A stretch of DNA of 64,000 bases. Source: Bosea sp. PAMC 26642 (lineage in GTDB: Bacteria; Pseudomonadota; Alphaproteobacteria; Rhizobiales; Beijerinckiaceae). Within the stretch, counting starts at the first letter, position 1. Every line of letters starts with the position of its first letter. Location: assembly GCF_001562255.1 (NCBI RefSeq), contig NZ_CP014301.1, forward strand, positions 3,937,501-4,001,500. The letters run 5' to 3'. Shown here in pieces: positions 55,922-64,000 of the stretch. Both the position numbers and the translations under genes were made by a program. Under the pieces are notes generated by a model. It worked only from the letters and a program-made list of their open reading frames with translations. It did no database searches and was not told where the DNA came from.

Positions 55922-58486
55922 ATGCGCACGATAAGACGTTCCGCTTCGCTGATGGACCGCCTGCCCGATCCGGTGCGGGAGTTCCTGTCGCGCCGGGCCG
56001 CCGAAATGACGGGACTCGGCCTGCTCGCACTGACCACCGCGATCGCCCTGTCGCTCGCCACCTGGTCGGTCGATGATCCCAGCCTCAGCAACGCCACGGG
56101 CGGTGCCGTCGGCAACTGGCTCGGCCAGCCCGGCGCCATGGTAGCGGACCTCGCCATGCAGCTGCTCGGGCTCGGCGTCGTCGCCATGCTGTTTCCGCCG
56201 CTGATCTGGTCGCTGCGGCTGGCGCGGCTTCATGTCTTCGACCGCGGCGCGCTCAAGCTCGGCCTCTGGGTCGTCGGGATCGCGGCGACCGCAGCCGTCG
56301 CCAGCGCGCTGCCGGCCACGCCGCGCTGGCCCCTGCCCACCGGCATGGGTGGCGTCATCGGCGACGGGCTGTTGCTGGGCACTCGCAACCTGGTTGGCAT
56401 AGCCGGCAATGCGCTCGGTGGCCTTGTCGGCTTCCTTTATGCCGGCATCGCAATCCTTTCGATTACCGCCGCAGCGGGCTTCGGCTTCGTCGCCGACGAG
56501 GATCCGATTGCCGAGGTGGAGGACAAGGACGAATCCTGGTCGGACAACGAGGATCGCCGCGACGACGAGCCCGGCCTTTCGGTAATCCTGATCGGCTGGT
56601 TGGCCCATGGCGCCATGGCGCTGAAAAGCATGGTCATGCGCCGTATGCCCCGCCCTCCGGAGCCTTTGGCCAGCACCGGCCTTGGCCCGGTCCCATCGGC
56701 GCCTTCGATCGGGCGCGTCCGCCGCGAACCGCAGTTCGGCGACGGCCCGGCCCGGCCCGCGCCGCCCGTCTTTGCACCGGAACCCCTGCCCGGCGCGCGC
56801 GCGCCTGTGGGCGAGGCCTTCGACCAGGACGACGACGAGCCGCAGGATCTCCGCGACCTGAACGCCCCGCGCGTGACCGCCCCGCCGGTCTCGCCGAAGC
56901 CCGGCAAGCGCATCCAGCGTGAGGCGCAGCCCTCGCTGCTCGACCGCGACCAGTTCGAGCTGCCGCCACTGACCTATCTCGGCGAGCCGAAGAAGCTGCC
57001 CGCCAACGCGATCTCGACCGATGCGCTGGAGCAGAACGCCACGCTGCTCGAAGGCGTGCTGGAGGATTTCGGCGTGCGCGGCGAGATCACGCAGGTCCGC
57101 CCCGGCCCCGTCGTGACGCTCTACGAGCTCGAGCCCGCTCCGGGCACCAAATCCTCCCGCGTGATTTCGCTGGCCGACGACATCGCCCGCTCGATGAGCG
57201 CGATCTCCGCCCGCGTCGCGGTGATCCCGGGCAAAAACGCGATCGGCATCGAGCTCCCCAACGCCAAGCGCGAGACGGTCTATCTGCGCGAACTGCTGGC
57301 GAGCCAGGATTTCGAGAGTTCGAAGCACAAATTGGCGCTCGGCCTCGGCAAGACCATCGGCGGCGAGCCGGTCATCGTCGATCTCGCCAAGATGCCGCAT
57401 CTGCTCGTCGCCGGCACCACCGGCTCGGGCAAGTCGGTCGCGATCAACACCATGATCCTGTCGCTGCTCTACCGGCTGAAGCCCGAAGAGTGCCGGCTGA
57501 TCATGGTCGATCCGAAGATGCTCGAACTTTCCGTCTATGACGGCATTCCCCATCTGCTGACGCCCGTCGTCACCGACCCGAAGAAGGCGGTCGTTGCGCT
57601 GAAATGGGCCGTGCGCGAGATGGAGGAGCGCTACAAGAAGATGTCGAAGGTCGGTGTCCGCAACATCGACGGCTTCAATGCCCGCGTCGGCGAGGCGAAG
57701 GCCGCAGGCGAAGTCATTACCCGCACCGTGCAGACCGGGTTCGACAGGCATTCCGGCGAGGCGATTTACGAAGAAGAGGCGATGGACCTCGAGGCCTTGC
57801 CCTTTATCGTCGTCATCGTCGACGAGATGGCCGACCTGATGATGGTCGCTGGCAAGGAGATCGAGGGCACCATCCAGCGGCTTGCCCAGATGGCCCGCGC
57901 GGCCGGCATTCACGTCGTGCTGGCGACGCAGCGTCCCTCGGTCGACGTCATCACCGGCACGATCAAGGCCAACTTCCCGACCCGAATCTCCTTTCAGGTC
58001 ACTTCCAAGATCGATTCGCGCACCATCCTGGGCGAGCAGGGCGCCGAGCAGCTGCTCGGCCAGGGCGATATGCTCTACATGGCCGGCGGCGGCCGCATCA
58101 CCCGCGTCCACGGCCCCTTCGTCTCCGACGCCGAGGTCGAGAAGGTCGTCGCCCATCTCAAGACGCAAGGGCGCCCGCAATATCTTGACGCCGTCACCTC
58201 CGAGGAGGAGCCTGCTGCCGAAGAAGGCGAGGACGGCGCCGTCTTCGACAAGAGCGCCATGGGCCAGGCCGAGAGCGAGGACCCCTACGACCAGGCAGTG
58301 GCCGTCGTGCTGCGCGACAAGAAGGCCTCGACCTCCTACATCCAGCGCCGCCTCCAGATCGGCTACAACCGCGCCGCCTCGATCATGGAGCGGATGGAGA
58401 CCGAGGGCATCGTCGGCCCCGCCAACCACGCCGGCAAGCGCGAAATCCTCGTCGAGACCGGCCGCGCCCGCGAGGACGAGGACTGA
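55922..58486 (+). CDS. ftsK: DNA translocase FtsK
   Basis: DNA pump of 854 residues at the division septum that sorts chromosome termini and activates XerCD at dif. Four N-terminal membrane helices (about 28-170) are followed by an acidic, Pro-rich linker (about 195-345) and the motor: Walker A GTTGSGKS (498-505), Walker [12 protein letters not shown], and the winged-helix gamma domain ([18 protein letters not shown]) that reads KOPS. GTG at 55862 would add 20 residues; the ATG at 55922 was preferred. Confidence 0.95.
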   Translation: MRTIRRSASLMDRLPDPVREFLSRRAAEMTGLGLLALTTAIALSLATWSVDDPSLSNATGGAVGNWLGQPGAMVADLAMQLLGLGVVAMLFPPLIWSLRLARLHVFDRGALKLGLWVVGIAATAAVASALPATPRWPLPTGMGGVIGDGLLLGTRNLVGIAGNALGGLVGFLYAGIAILSITAAAGFGFVADEDPIAEVEDKDESWSDNEDRRDDEPGLSVILIGWLAHGAMALKSMVMRRMPRPPEPLASTGLGPVPSAPSIGRVRREPQFGDGPARPAPPVFAPEPLPGARAPVGEAFDQDDDEPQDLRDLNAPRVTAPPVSPKPGKRIQREAQPSLLDRDQFELPPLTYLGEPKKLPANAISTDALEQNATLLEGVLEDFGVRGEITQVRPGPVVTLYELEPAPGTKSSRVISLADDIARSMSAISARVAVIPGKNAIGIELPNAKRETVYLRELLASQDFESSKHKLALGLGKTIGGEPVIVDLAKMPHLLVAGTTGSGKSVAINTMILSLLYRLKPEECRLIMVDPKMLELSVYDGIPHLLTPVVTDPKKAVVALKWAVREMEERYKKMSKVGVRNIDGFNARVGEAKAAGEVITRTVQTGFDRHSGEAIYEEEAMDLEALPFIVVIVDEMADLMMVAGKEIEGTIQRLAQMARAAGIHVVLATQRPSVDVITGTIKANFPTRISFQVTSKIDSRTILGEQGAEQLLGQGDMLYMAGGGRITRVHGPFVSDAEVEKVVAHLKTQGRPQYLDAVTSEEEPAAEEGEDGAVFDKSAMGQAESEDPYDQAVAVVLRDKKASTSYIQRRLQIGYNRAASIMERMETEGIVGPANHAGKREILVETGRAREDED

Positions 58487-58654
58487 GCCGCGTCAGTGCG
58501 ATCGACGAAACCGTCTCGGCAGCCGTCAAATTGCCATGACGCTGCTGCAACCTGACGAGGATCCGACGCGTTGTCCGATCGAAAACGTGCCAACGACGCG
58601 CAAAGGTGCGACGATCCCGGCCGTCTTGGCCGAAACCATTGGAGCGTTCTGCTC

Positions 58655-59485
58655 ATGACACGCAAACTCCCGATGCAGGCCTCGATCGGCGCGCTTGTCG
58701 CCCTCGGCCTGGCAGCGTCGCTCGGCGGGCTTCATGCCCAGCCCTTGCAGCTTCAGCCGGCTGCGCCGGCAGCAATCGCTCCCAAACCGCCGCGCGCCAC
58801 GCCATTGCCGCCCGCGCGGCCGCAGAATCTCGGGCTCCCCCGCACCGCGACCACCGCCACTGCCGCGCCCGTTCTCACCGCATCGGCCGAGCCTGCGCCT
58901 GTCCGCGTCGCCACGGCTCCGGCCAAACCCGCGGCGCGAGCAAGCGGGCCGCTGTCGCAGCAGGACGCGGTCGAGATGCTGAACGCCTATTTCAACGGCT
59001 TTGCGAATCTTCAGGCCGATTTCATCCAGTTCGCCGCCGACGGACGCCGCTTCGAAGGCAAGCTCTACATCCAGCGCCCGGGCAAGATGCGTTTCGAATA
59101 CCGCCCTCCCGTGACCATGGAGGTCATCGCCGACGGAACCTCCGTCGCGATCCGCGACAGGAAACTGGCGACGCAGGATCTCTATTCGATCGGCCAGACG
59201 CCGCTGAAGTTCCTGGTTAAGGAACGCATGGACCTCGCCCGCGATTCCATCGTCACCGGCACCAGCACCAAGGGCGATATCCTCTCGGTCAAGATCGAGG
59301 ACCGCTCGACACTGGGCGGCACCTCCAAGATCACGCTGAACTACGACCTCACCTCCAATGAGCTGCGGCAATGGGTCGTCATCGACCCCCAGGGCTACGA
59401 GACCAGCGTCTCCCTCTACAATCTCGACACCCAGCGCCGGCCCGACCCGAAGAACTTTGTGATCAACTACGAGCGGGTTCTTTAA
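58655..59485 (+). CDS. lolA: Outer-membrane lipoprotein carrier LolA
   Basis: Periplasmic chaperone of 276 residues that carries lipoproteins from LolCDE to the outer membrane. A signal peptide (ALVALGLAASLGGLHAQ) is followed by an unusually long Pro/Ala-rich segment (about 25-105) before the LolA fold: LNAYFNGFANLQADFIQFA, GKLYIQRPGKMRFEYRPP, and a C-terminal INYERVL. The start follows the GGAG at 58641. ftsK-lolA-xth is a conserved order in Hyphomicrobiales. Confidence 0.9.
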   Translation: MTRKLPMQASIGALVALGLAASLGGLHAQPLQLQPAAPAAIAPKPPRATPLPPARPQNLGLPRTATTATAAPVLTASAEPAPVRVATAPAKPAARASGPLSQQDAVEMLNAYFNGFANLQADFIQFAADGRRFEGKLYIQRPGKMRFEYRPPVTMEVIADGTSVAIRDRKLATQDLYSIGQTPLKFLVKERMDLARDSIVTGTSTKGDILSVKIEDRSTLGGTSKITLNYDLTSNELRQWVVIDPQGYETSVSLYNLDTQRRPDPKNFVINYERVL

Positions 59486-59507
59486 GGCTGCTGTCTCGGC
59501 TCCGCAC

Positions 59508-59557
59508 AGCCCTCATCTCGAGGAACCGCGTTAGCGGCGTCTCGAAGGATGAGGGCT
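59508..59557. repeat. Dispersed repeat agccctcat...atgagggct
   Basis: Inverted arms of nine bases (59508-59516 / 59549-59557) around ctcgaggaaccgcgttagcggcgtctcgaaggg-like text with an inner ccgc-gtta-gcgg hairpin. This type recurs in Methylobacterium- and Bradyrhizobium-like genomes. It lies between lolA and xth. Confidence 0.7.
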
Positions 59558-59627
59558 ATGGCGTCGCCATAACGCTTGCTTTTCGCCGCGCCACGAACCA
59601 GTTTCCGGCCGTTCTTTGACCCGGAAA

Positions 59628-60449
59628 ATGCGCGTGCAACTCACTGTCACCAGCTGGAACATCAACTCCGTCAGGCTTCGCATCGGCATGGTGGGGGAAT
59701 TCCTGACCCGCTATCAGCCCGACATCCTGTGCCTGCAGGAGACCAAGACGCCCGACGAGCAGTTTCCCGCAAAGGCCTTCGAGAAGCTCGGCTATGTCCA
59801 TCAGGCCTTCATCGGCCAGAAGGGCTATAACGGCGTCGCGATCCTGTCGAAGCTGCCCTTCAGCGAGCGCGACGCCATGTCGATGTGCGGCAGGAACGAT
59901 GCCCGCCACATGACGGCCGTGCTCGACAAGGGCGCAGGTGCCGCAGCCGGCATCGCGATCCATAATTTTTATATCCCGGCCGGCGGCGACATTCCCGATC
60001 CCGAAAAGAACATCAAATTTGCCCACAAGCTCGCCTTTCTCGACGAGGTCGGCGCCTGGGGCATCGCCAAAAGGCCGACGGACCGGCCCAGCATCCTGCT
60101 CGGCGACCTCAACATCGCGCCTTATGAGCACGACGTCTGGAGCCACAAGCAGCTGCTCGACGTCGTCAGCCACACCCCGATCGAGACCACGACACTGGAA
60201 AGGCTGCGCACCGAGCTCGGCTGGACCGATGCGGCGCGCACGCTCAGGCCCGAACCCGAAAAGCTCTACAGCTGGTGGAGCTATCGCGCCGCCGATTGGG
60301 AGGCCTCGAACCGCGGCCGCCGGCTCGACCACATCTGGCTCTCGGACGGCCTCAAACCCGCCTTGCGCGATCTTGCTTTTCTTCGTGAGGCACGCGGCTG
60401 GGAACGTCCATCCGACCACGTTCCGGTGACGGTCACGCTCGAACTCTGA
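59628..60449 (+). CDS. xth: Exodeoxyribonuclease III
   Basis: AP endonuclease and 3' exonuclease of 273 residues for base-excision repair. EEP-fold motifs: SWNINSVRLR, LQETKTPDEQFP (the metal-binding Glu), GDLNIAPYEHDVW and the C-terminal SDHVPVTVTLEL with catalytic His. The ATG at 59628 gives MRVQLTVTSWN; a TTG four codons upstream adds MTRK. It converges on the CNB gene with eight bases between. Confidence 0.93.
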   Translation: MRVQLTVTSWNINSVRLRIGMVGEFLTRYQPDILCLQETKTPDEQFPAKAFEKLGYVHQAFIGQKGYNGVAILSKLPFSERDAMSMCGRNDARHMTAVLDKGAGAAAGIAIHNFYIPAGGDIPDPEKNIKFAHKLAFLDEVGAWGIAKRPTDRPSILLGDLNIAPYEHDVWSHKQLLDVVSHTPIETTTLERLRTELGWTDAARTLRPEPEKLYSWWSYRAADWEASNRGRRLDHIWLSDGLKPALRDLAFLREARGWERPSDHVPVTVTLEL

Positions 60450-60457
60450 AATCCGCC

Positions 60458-60922
60458 TCAGCCGCGGTCGAGCGCGTCCAGAGCATCGCGGACCGGCGCA
60501 AGTTCTTCTGCGAACTGGCGCAGCCTCTCGCTGACGGCGGCCGCAATCGCCTCTGCCGAGCCCGGCGATTCGCCCAGAACCCGGCGCATCACGCTGCGCG
60601 ACAGCCGCATCACCTGCGTCGGCTCACGCGCGATCGCCGTGACCGGCCGCTCGACCGAGGTGAAAAGCGCGAGTTCGCCCAGAAGCGACCCGGGACCGAC
60701 GACCTCGTCGGCCTTGCGTCCGTCATCCTCGCTGGTCAGGGCCACCGCCCCCGAGATCACCAGCAAGGCCCCGTCCGAGGCCTCTCCGCGCCGGAACAGG
60801 ATGTCGCCAGCCCGCATGATCCGGCTTTCCGCCGCGAAGGCGAGGAGCCGCAGCGCGTCCCGATCCATCAGGCCCAGCAGCGGCTGCCGGGCCAGGATCG
60901 CGATGTCGTCGTCGAGCGCCAC
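60458..60922 (-). CDS. Cyclic nucleotide-binding domain protein
   Basis: Single CNB domain of 154 residues without a helix-turn-helix, so it is not a CRP-type transcription factor. The phosphate-binding cassette region is degenerate (GSLLGELALFTSVERPVTAIA), with Glu present and Arg close to the usual place. The C-terminal helical part (AIAAAVSERLRQFAEELAP) could bind a partner. It follows cenR after nine bases. A similar pair (a cAMP-binding regulator beside the OtpR/CenR response regulator) is known in Brucella. Confidence 0.85.
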   Translation of the reverse strand: MALDDDIAILARQPLLGLMDRDALRLLAFAAESRIMRAGDILFRRGEASDGALLVISGAVALTSEDDGRKADEVVGPGSLLGELALFTSVERPVTAIAREPTQVMRLSRSVMRRVLGESPGSAEAIAAAVSERLRQFAEELAPVRDALDALDRG

Positions 60923-60931
60923 GTCGGGGCT

Positions 60932-61618
60932 TTACGGATTGAGGCGGTAGCCGCCCGCATCCGTCACGAGCAGCCGCGCATGGGCCGGATCGGGTTCGAT
61001 CTTCTGCCGCAGCCGGTAGATATGCGTCTCGAGCGTATGCGTGGTCACCTGCGAGTTATAGCCCCAGACCTCCTGAAGCAGAATCTCGCGCGCGATCGGC
61101 TTGCGCCCGGCGCGGTAGAGGAAGCGCAGGATCGCCGTTTCCTTCTCCGTCAACTTGGTCTTGGAACCCTTCTCGCTGACCAGCAGCTTCGAGCCCGGAT
61201 GGAAGGTGTAGGGGCCGACCTGGAAAACCGCATCCTCGCTGGCCTCGTGCTGCCTCAGATGCGCACGGATCCGCGCCAGCAGCACGGCGAACTTGAATGG
61301 TTTGACGACATAGTCGTTGGCGCCGGCCTCTAGCCCGAGCACCGTGTCGGCATCGGAGCCTTGGCCGGTCAGCATGATGACGGGGCTCTTGAAGCCGTTC
61401 TTGCGCATCATCTTGACCGCTTCGCGCCCGTCCATGTCGGGCAGCCCGACATCCATCACGGCGAGATCGATCCGCTCGGCCTGGACCAGCTTCACCGCCG
61501 CGGTCGCAGTGCCCGCCGCCGAGAGCTTGAACTCGTCATAGAGCGCCAATTGCTCGGCAAGCGCGTCGCGCAGCATCTGGTCGTCGTCGACGAGCAGGAT
61601 ATGATGGACGGCGGACAT
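60932..61618 (-). CDS. cenR: Response regulator, CenR-type (OmpR family)
   Basis: Two-component regulator of 228 residues: a receiver with phosphoacceptor Asp56 (MDVGLPDMDG), the conserved Lys in YVVKPF, and a winged-helix output domain (LTEKETAILRFLYRAGRKPIAREILLQEVWGY). The wording TGQGSDADTVLGLEAGANDYVVKPFKFAVLLARIRAHLRQHE is that of the CenR/OtpR group, which controls envelope and division genes in alphaproteobacteria. No kinase (CenK) is in the window. A 12-residue longer frame is possible. It is divergent from the L,D-transpeptidase gene. Confidence 0.85.
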   Translation of the reverse strand: MSAVHHILLVDDDQMLRDALAEQLALYDEFKLSAAGTATAAVKLVQAERIDLAVMDVGLPDMDGREAVKMMRKNGFKSPVIMLTGQGSDADTVLGLEAGANDYVVKPFKFAVLLARIRAHLRQHEASEDAVFQVGPYTFHPGSKLLVSEKGSKTKLTEKETAILRFLYRAGRKPIAREILLQEVWGYNSQVTTHTLETHIYRLRQKIEPDPAHARLLVTDAGGYRLNP

Positions 61619-61699
61619 GGAAAATCGATCGGCAGGTTGCAATGGCTTTACCATGAGCCCGCTGAATCACGACCGCAAGTCACGCGAGATGGAATTACC

Positions 61700-62269
61700 G
61701 TGAGAAAACGTGAGAGTCCGATCACCTCCGGACGCGCACCGACGCGATCCGGCCTGACGACGCTGCGCGTCTTCGCCTCGGTCGCGAACCGCAGCCGTGG
61801 TTTCCTGGTCGCTGGCCGGTCCGTCTTCCCCTGCGCCCTGGGTCGCGGCGGCATTCGTGCGCAGAAGCGCGAGGGCGACGGGGGCACGCCACGCGCGGCG
61901 TTGAAGCTGCGCAGCGTGCTTTATCGTAGAGACCGCCTCCGCCGCCCCCCGACACTGCTGCCGGTGCGCGCTATCGCCTCCCGCGACGCCTGGTGCGACG
62001 ACGCCGGCGACCGCCGCTACAACCGCCTGATCGACAGGCCACCCGGCGAGGCTGAGGAGCGGCTGCAGCGGGCCGACCATCTCTACGATGTCATCGTCGA
62101 ACTCGGCTGGAACGATGCCCCGGTGATCCGGGGCCGCGGCAGCGCCATCTTCTGGCATCTCGCGAGACCCGGCTTTACGCCGACAGCGGGCTGCGTCGCG
62201 GTCGAAGGCCATGTCTTCGCCAAGCTGCTGCCGCGGCTGGCGCGCGCCTGCGTGATGAGGATCGTCTGA
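61700..62269 (+). CDS. L,D-transpeptidase family protein
   Basis: YkuD-fold enzyme of 189 residues expected to make 3-3 peptidoglycan cross-links or attach proteins to the wall. The catalytic motif is present with His153 (WHLARPGFTPTAGC) and Cys165. The GTG start at 61700 is preceded by GAGATGGA. No clear signal peptide is seen; the N-terminus is basic. It is divergent from cenR, so the regulator may control it. Longer in-frame extension overlaps cenR. Confidence 0.83.
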   Translation: MRKRESPITSGRAPTRSGLTTLRVFASVANRSRGFLVAGRSVFPCALGRGGIRAQKREGDGGTPRAALKLRSVLYRRDRLRRPPTLLPVRAIASRDAWCDDAGDRRYNRLIDRPPGEAEERLQRADHLYDVIVELGWNDAPVIRGRGSAIFWHLARPGFTPTAGCVAVEGHVFAKLLPRLARACVMRIV

Positions 62270-62389
62270 ACGGCGCATCCAAGCCGTTCCATTCAGGCCA
62301 TGTGAACCATGCAAGGACTTCCTTGGGCGGGATTAACCTCAGTTTTGCCTTCATGACCGAGCTTCCGCGATGTGATCGCCGGAGTTTCC

Positions 62390-64000
62390 ATGTTCAGCAG
62401 CTATTGGTCCACCCGTCTGGCCGACCGCCTGACCGTCAGGCAGCAGACGGCCGTCATGACCGGCCTGCTTTGCGCCGCGACGGTCGCGATGGTGACGATC
62501 GGTGCTGCCTTGCTCGCGCGCAGGGAAGCGGTCCGCGACGCCAATCTCGAACTGGCGACGATGGCGCGCACCATGGCCGACAGCCTCGACCAGAACATGT
62601 TCGAACGCTATCGCGAGATTCGCAACATCGTCGATCTCGAACCACTGCGCGGTATCTGGCAGAGCGACCCCGCGAAGATCCGCGGCGTACTTGGACAGTT
62701 GCAATCGACCTTGCCGGACTATGCCTGGCTTGGCTTTGCGACCCCTGACGGCACGGTGCGCGCCGCCACGCGCGGTATGCTCGAAGGTGCCTCCGTCGCT
62801 CAGCGTCCCTGGTTCGCCAACGGGATGAAGGGGCCGGCCGTCGAGGACGTTCACGATGCAAAGCTGCTCGACGCGCTGCTGCGGCGCAGCCCCGACGCGG
62901 CGCCGTTCCGATTCGTCGATGTCGCCATGCCCGTCACTGCCCAGAACGGCGCTAAGCTCGGCGTGCTCGGCGCCCATCTGAGCTGGAACTGGGCCAGCGA
63001 CGTCCGCGCCAATATCCTGTTCAAGCACAGCCCCGATCTCGAAACCGACATCTGGGTGCTGGGCCGGGACGGCAACGTCCTGCTCGGCCCGGCGAACGCT
63101 GCAACATTCGCACCGGAACACCTGACCCGCTCCCGCGACGGAAACGGAACGACCTTTGACGATCGCAGCGGCGAGCGCCCGATGCTGACCGCGCTCGTCG
63201 CGACCAAGGGGCAGGGCGACTACCCCGGCCTCGGCTGGATCGTGGCGGCGCGCAGGCCCGTCGACGTGGCGCTTGGACCCGCCAACGCCCTGACGATGGT
63301 GATCGGCCTGGTCGGTCTGCTCACGGCTGCCGCCGGAGCGGCGCTGGCCTGGCTGCTCGCGGGCACGGTAACGCGGCCGCTGACCCGGCTGGGCAGCGCT
63401 ATTGACCTGATCGGGCGTGATCCCGCAGCCAACAATATCCAGCGCCAGCATGGTTCGCGCGACATCCTGCAATTGTCGGCCGCCTTGCGTTCGCTGCTGC
63501 GCCGCCTCGGCACTGCGGAACGAAGCGCGCGCGAGGCGCAGGACACCATCAGGGAGGTCGAGCTCAGGGCCGAACTCCAGGCCAAGGCCGCAGACGAGAA
63601 GACCCGTCGCCTCGGCTCCGACATCCACACTTTGCGGGCATTGGCCGATTCGGACCCGCTCACCGGGCTGTTCAACCGGCGCGCCTTCCTGCCCTTCGCC
63701 GAAGACGCGATGAACTACTACAAGCGTTATCGTCGCGATCTCGGAATCCTGATGTTCGACATCGACCACTTCAAGCGGGTCAACGACACCTTCGGCCATG
63801 CCGCCGGCGACGAGGTCATCCGGGCGGTCGGCAAGATCATCGCCGGCCAGATCCGCCTGACCGACAAGGTCGCGCGCATCGGCGGCGAAGAGTTCGTCGT
63901 CCTGCTGCGGGAAACCGACGGCGCAGGCGCGAAACTTCTGGCCAACCGCATCCGCGAGCAGGTCCAGAACACTATCGTGAGCCAGGGACTGGCACAGCTC
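62390..64000 (+). CDS. Membrane diguanylate cyclase, 3' end outside window
   Basis: The frame is open to the window end, 537 residues. Membrane helix 1 lies at about 23-43, followed by a periplasmic sensor domain (about 50-290, dCACHE-like), helix 2 (about 297-325), a HAMP-like linker and coiled coil, then a GGDEF domain. The active-site motif is GGEEF (498-502), with FDIDHFKRVNDTFGHAAGDEV before it, so c-di-GMP synthesis is expected. The I-site and C-terminus are cut off. The GGAG ribosome site is five bases before the ATG. Confidence 0.92.
   Translation, partial: MFSSYWSTRLADRLTVRQQTAVMTGLLCAATVAMVTIGAALLARREAVRDANLELATMARTMADSLDQNMFERYREIRNIVDLEPLRGIWQSDPAKIRGVLGQLQSTLPDYAWLGFATPDGTVRAATRGMLEGASVAQRPWFANGMKGPAVEDVHDAKLLDALLRRSPDAAPFRFVDVAMPVTAQNGAKLGVLGAHLSWNWASDVRANILFKHSPDLETDIWVLGRDGNVLLGPANAATFAPEHLTRSRDGNGTTFDDRSGERPMLTALVATKGQGDYPGLGWIVAARRPVDVALGPANALTMVIGLVGLLTAAAGAALAWLLAGTVTRPLTRLGSAIDLIGRDPAANNIQRQHGSRDILQLSAALRSLLRRLGTAERSAREAQDTIREVELRAELQAKAADEKTRRLGSDIHTLRALADSDPLTGLFNRRAFLPFAEDAMNYYKRYRRDLGILMFDIDHFKRVNDTFGHAAGDEVIRAVGKIIAGQIRLTDKVARIGGEEFVVLLRETDGAGAKLLANRIREQVQNTIVSQGLAQL

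Overview
The window is a continuous piece of a high-GC alphaproteobacterial chromosome. Its content fits the order Hyphomicrobiales (Rhizobiales). The best markers are an acpXL-to-lpxXL cluster for the very-long-chain fatty acid of lipid A, a DUF1476 ATPase-inhibitor gene divergent from purC, ccmABCD-dsbE beside acnA, a 180-kDa-class NAD-glutamate dehydrogenase, and the order glnK-amtB-ftsK-lolA-xth-CNB-cenR. A Bosea- or Methylobacterium-like lineage is a guess from the overall look and the palindromic repeats, not something proven here. There is no rRNA, tRNA, CRISPR array, IS element or prophage. Almost everything is housekeeping, and the accessory content is two toxin-antitoxin pairs, one unrecognised lipoprotein and several families of palindromic intergenic repeats.

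Layout. 1-4.7 kb: the end of an M23 peptidase, an AEC transporter, gluQRS, an AlkA-type glycosylase and an HpcH aldolase. 4.8-7.9 kb: the ATPase zeta inhibitor, then purC, a small lipoprotein, purS and purQ. 8.0-11.0 kb, minus strand: cytochrome c maturation genes ccmA-B-C-D-dsbE. 11.2-13.9 kb: aconitase. 14.2-21.1 kb: the lipid A very-long-chain acyl operon acpXL-fabZ-fabF2-fabF1-fabG-[RHH/ParE toxin-antitoxin]-adh2-lpxXL. 21-26.6 kb: a DUF1223 protein, lemA with two TPM-domain genes, ggt, and a HepT/MntA pair. 26.6-38.6 kb: rlmN, ialB-like, quinone oxidoreductase, SDR and hydrolase genes, yciB-ftsY, an RluA-type synthase, phhB-thpR, an aldo/keto reductase, and a TesA-like esterase divergent from an ybbA-ybbP ABC system. 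42-51 kb: a BI-1 protein, GNAT, DUF2794, an AhpD-like protein, the large glutamate dehydrogenase and Trm112. 51-64 kb: a Ubi hydroxylase, tesB, glnK-amtB behind a sigma-54-like promoter, ftsK, lolA, xth, a cyclic-nucleotide-binding protein with CenR, an L,D-transpeptidase and a diguanylate cyclase cut by the window end.

The most interesting region is the lipid A acyl operon. One of its two ketosynthases (FabF2) contains no cysteine at all and carries an EQAG segment where the nucleophile should be. It therefore looks like a chain-length-factor-type partner of the intact FabF1. The operon also has its own ketoreductase, a perfect 33-bp inverted repeat between acpXL and the dehydratase gene, and a ParE-type toxin-antitoxin pair inserted between fabG and adh2. 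Other points to check are a purC terminator hairpin that lies inside the start of the next reading frame, a HepT lacking the arginine of its RX4HXY motif, and palindromic repeats sitting in gaps between converging genes.

Start sites were moved downstream wherever the longest frame ran past a recognisable family N-terminus. All functions are read from motifs and gene order; no database search was possible.
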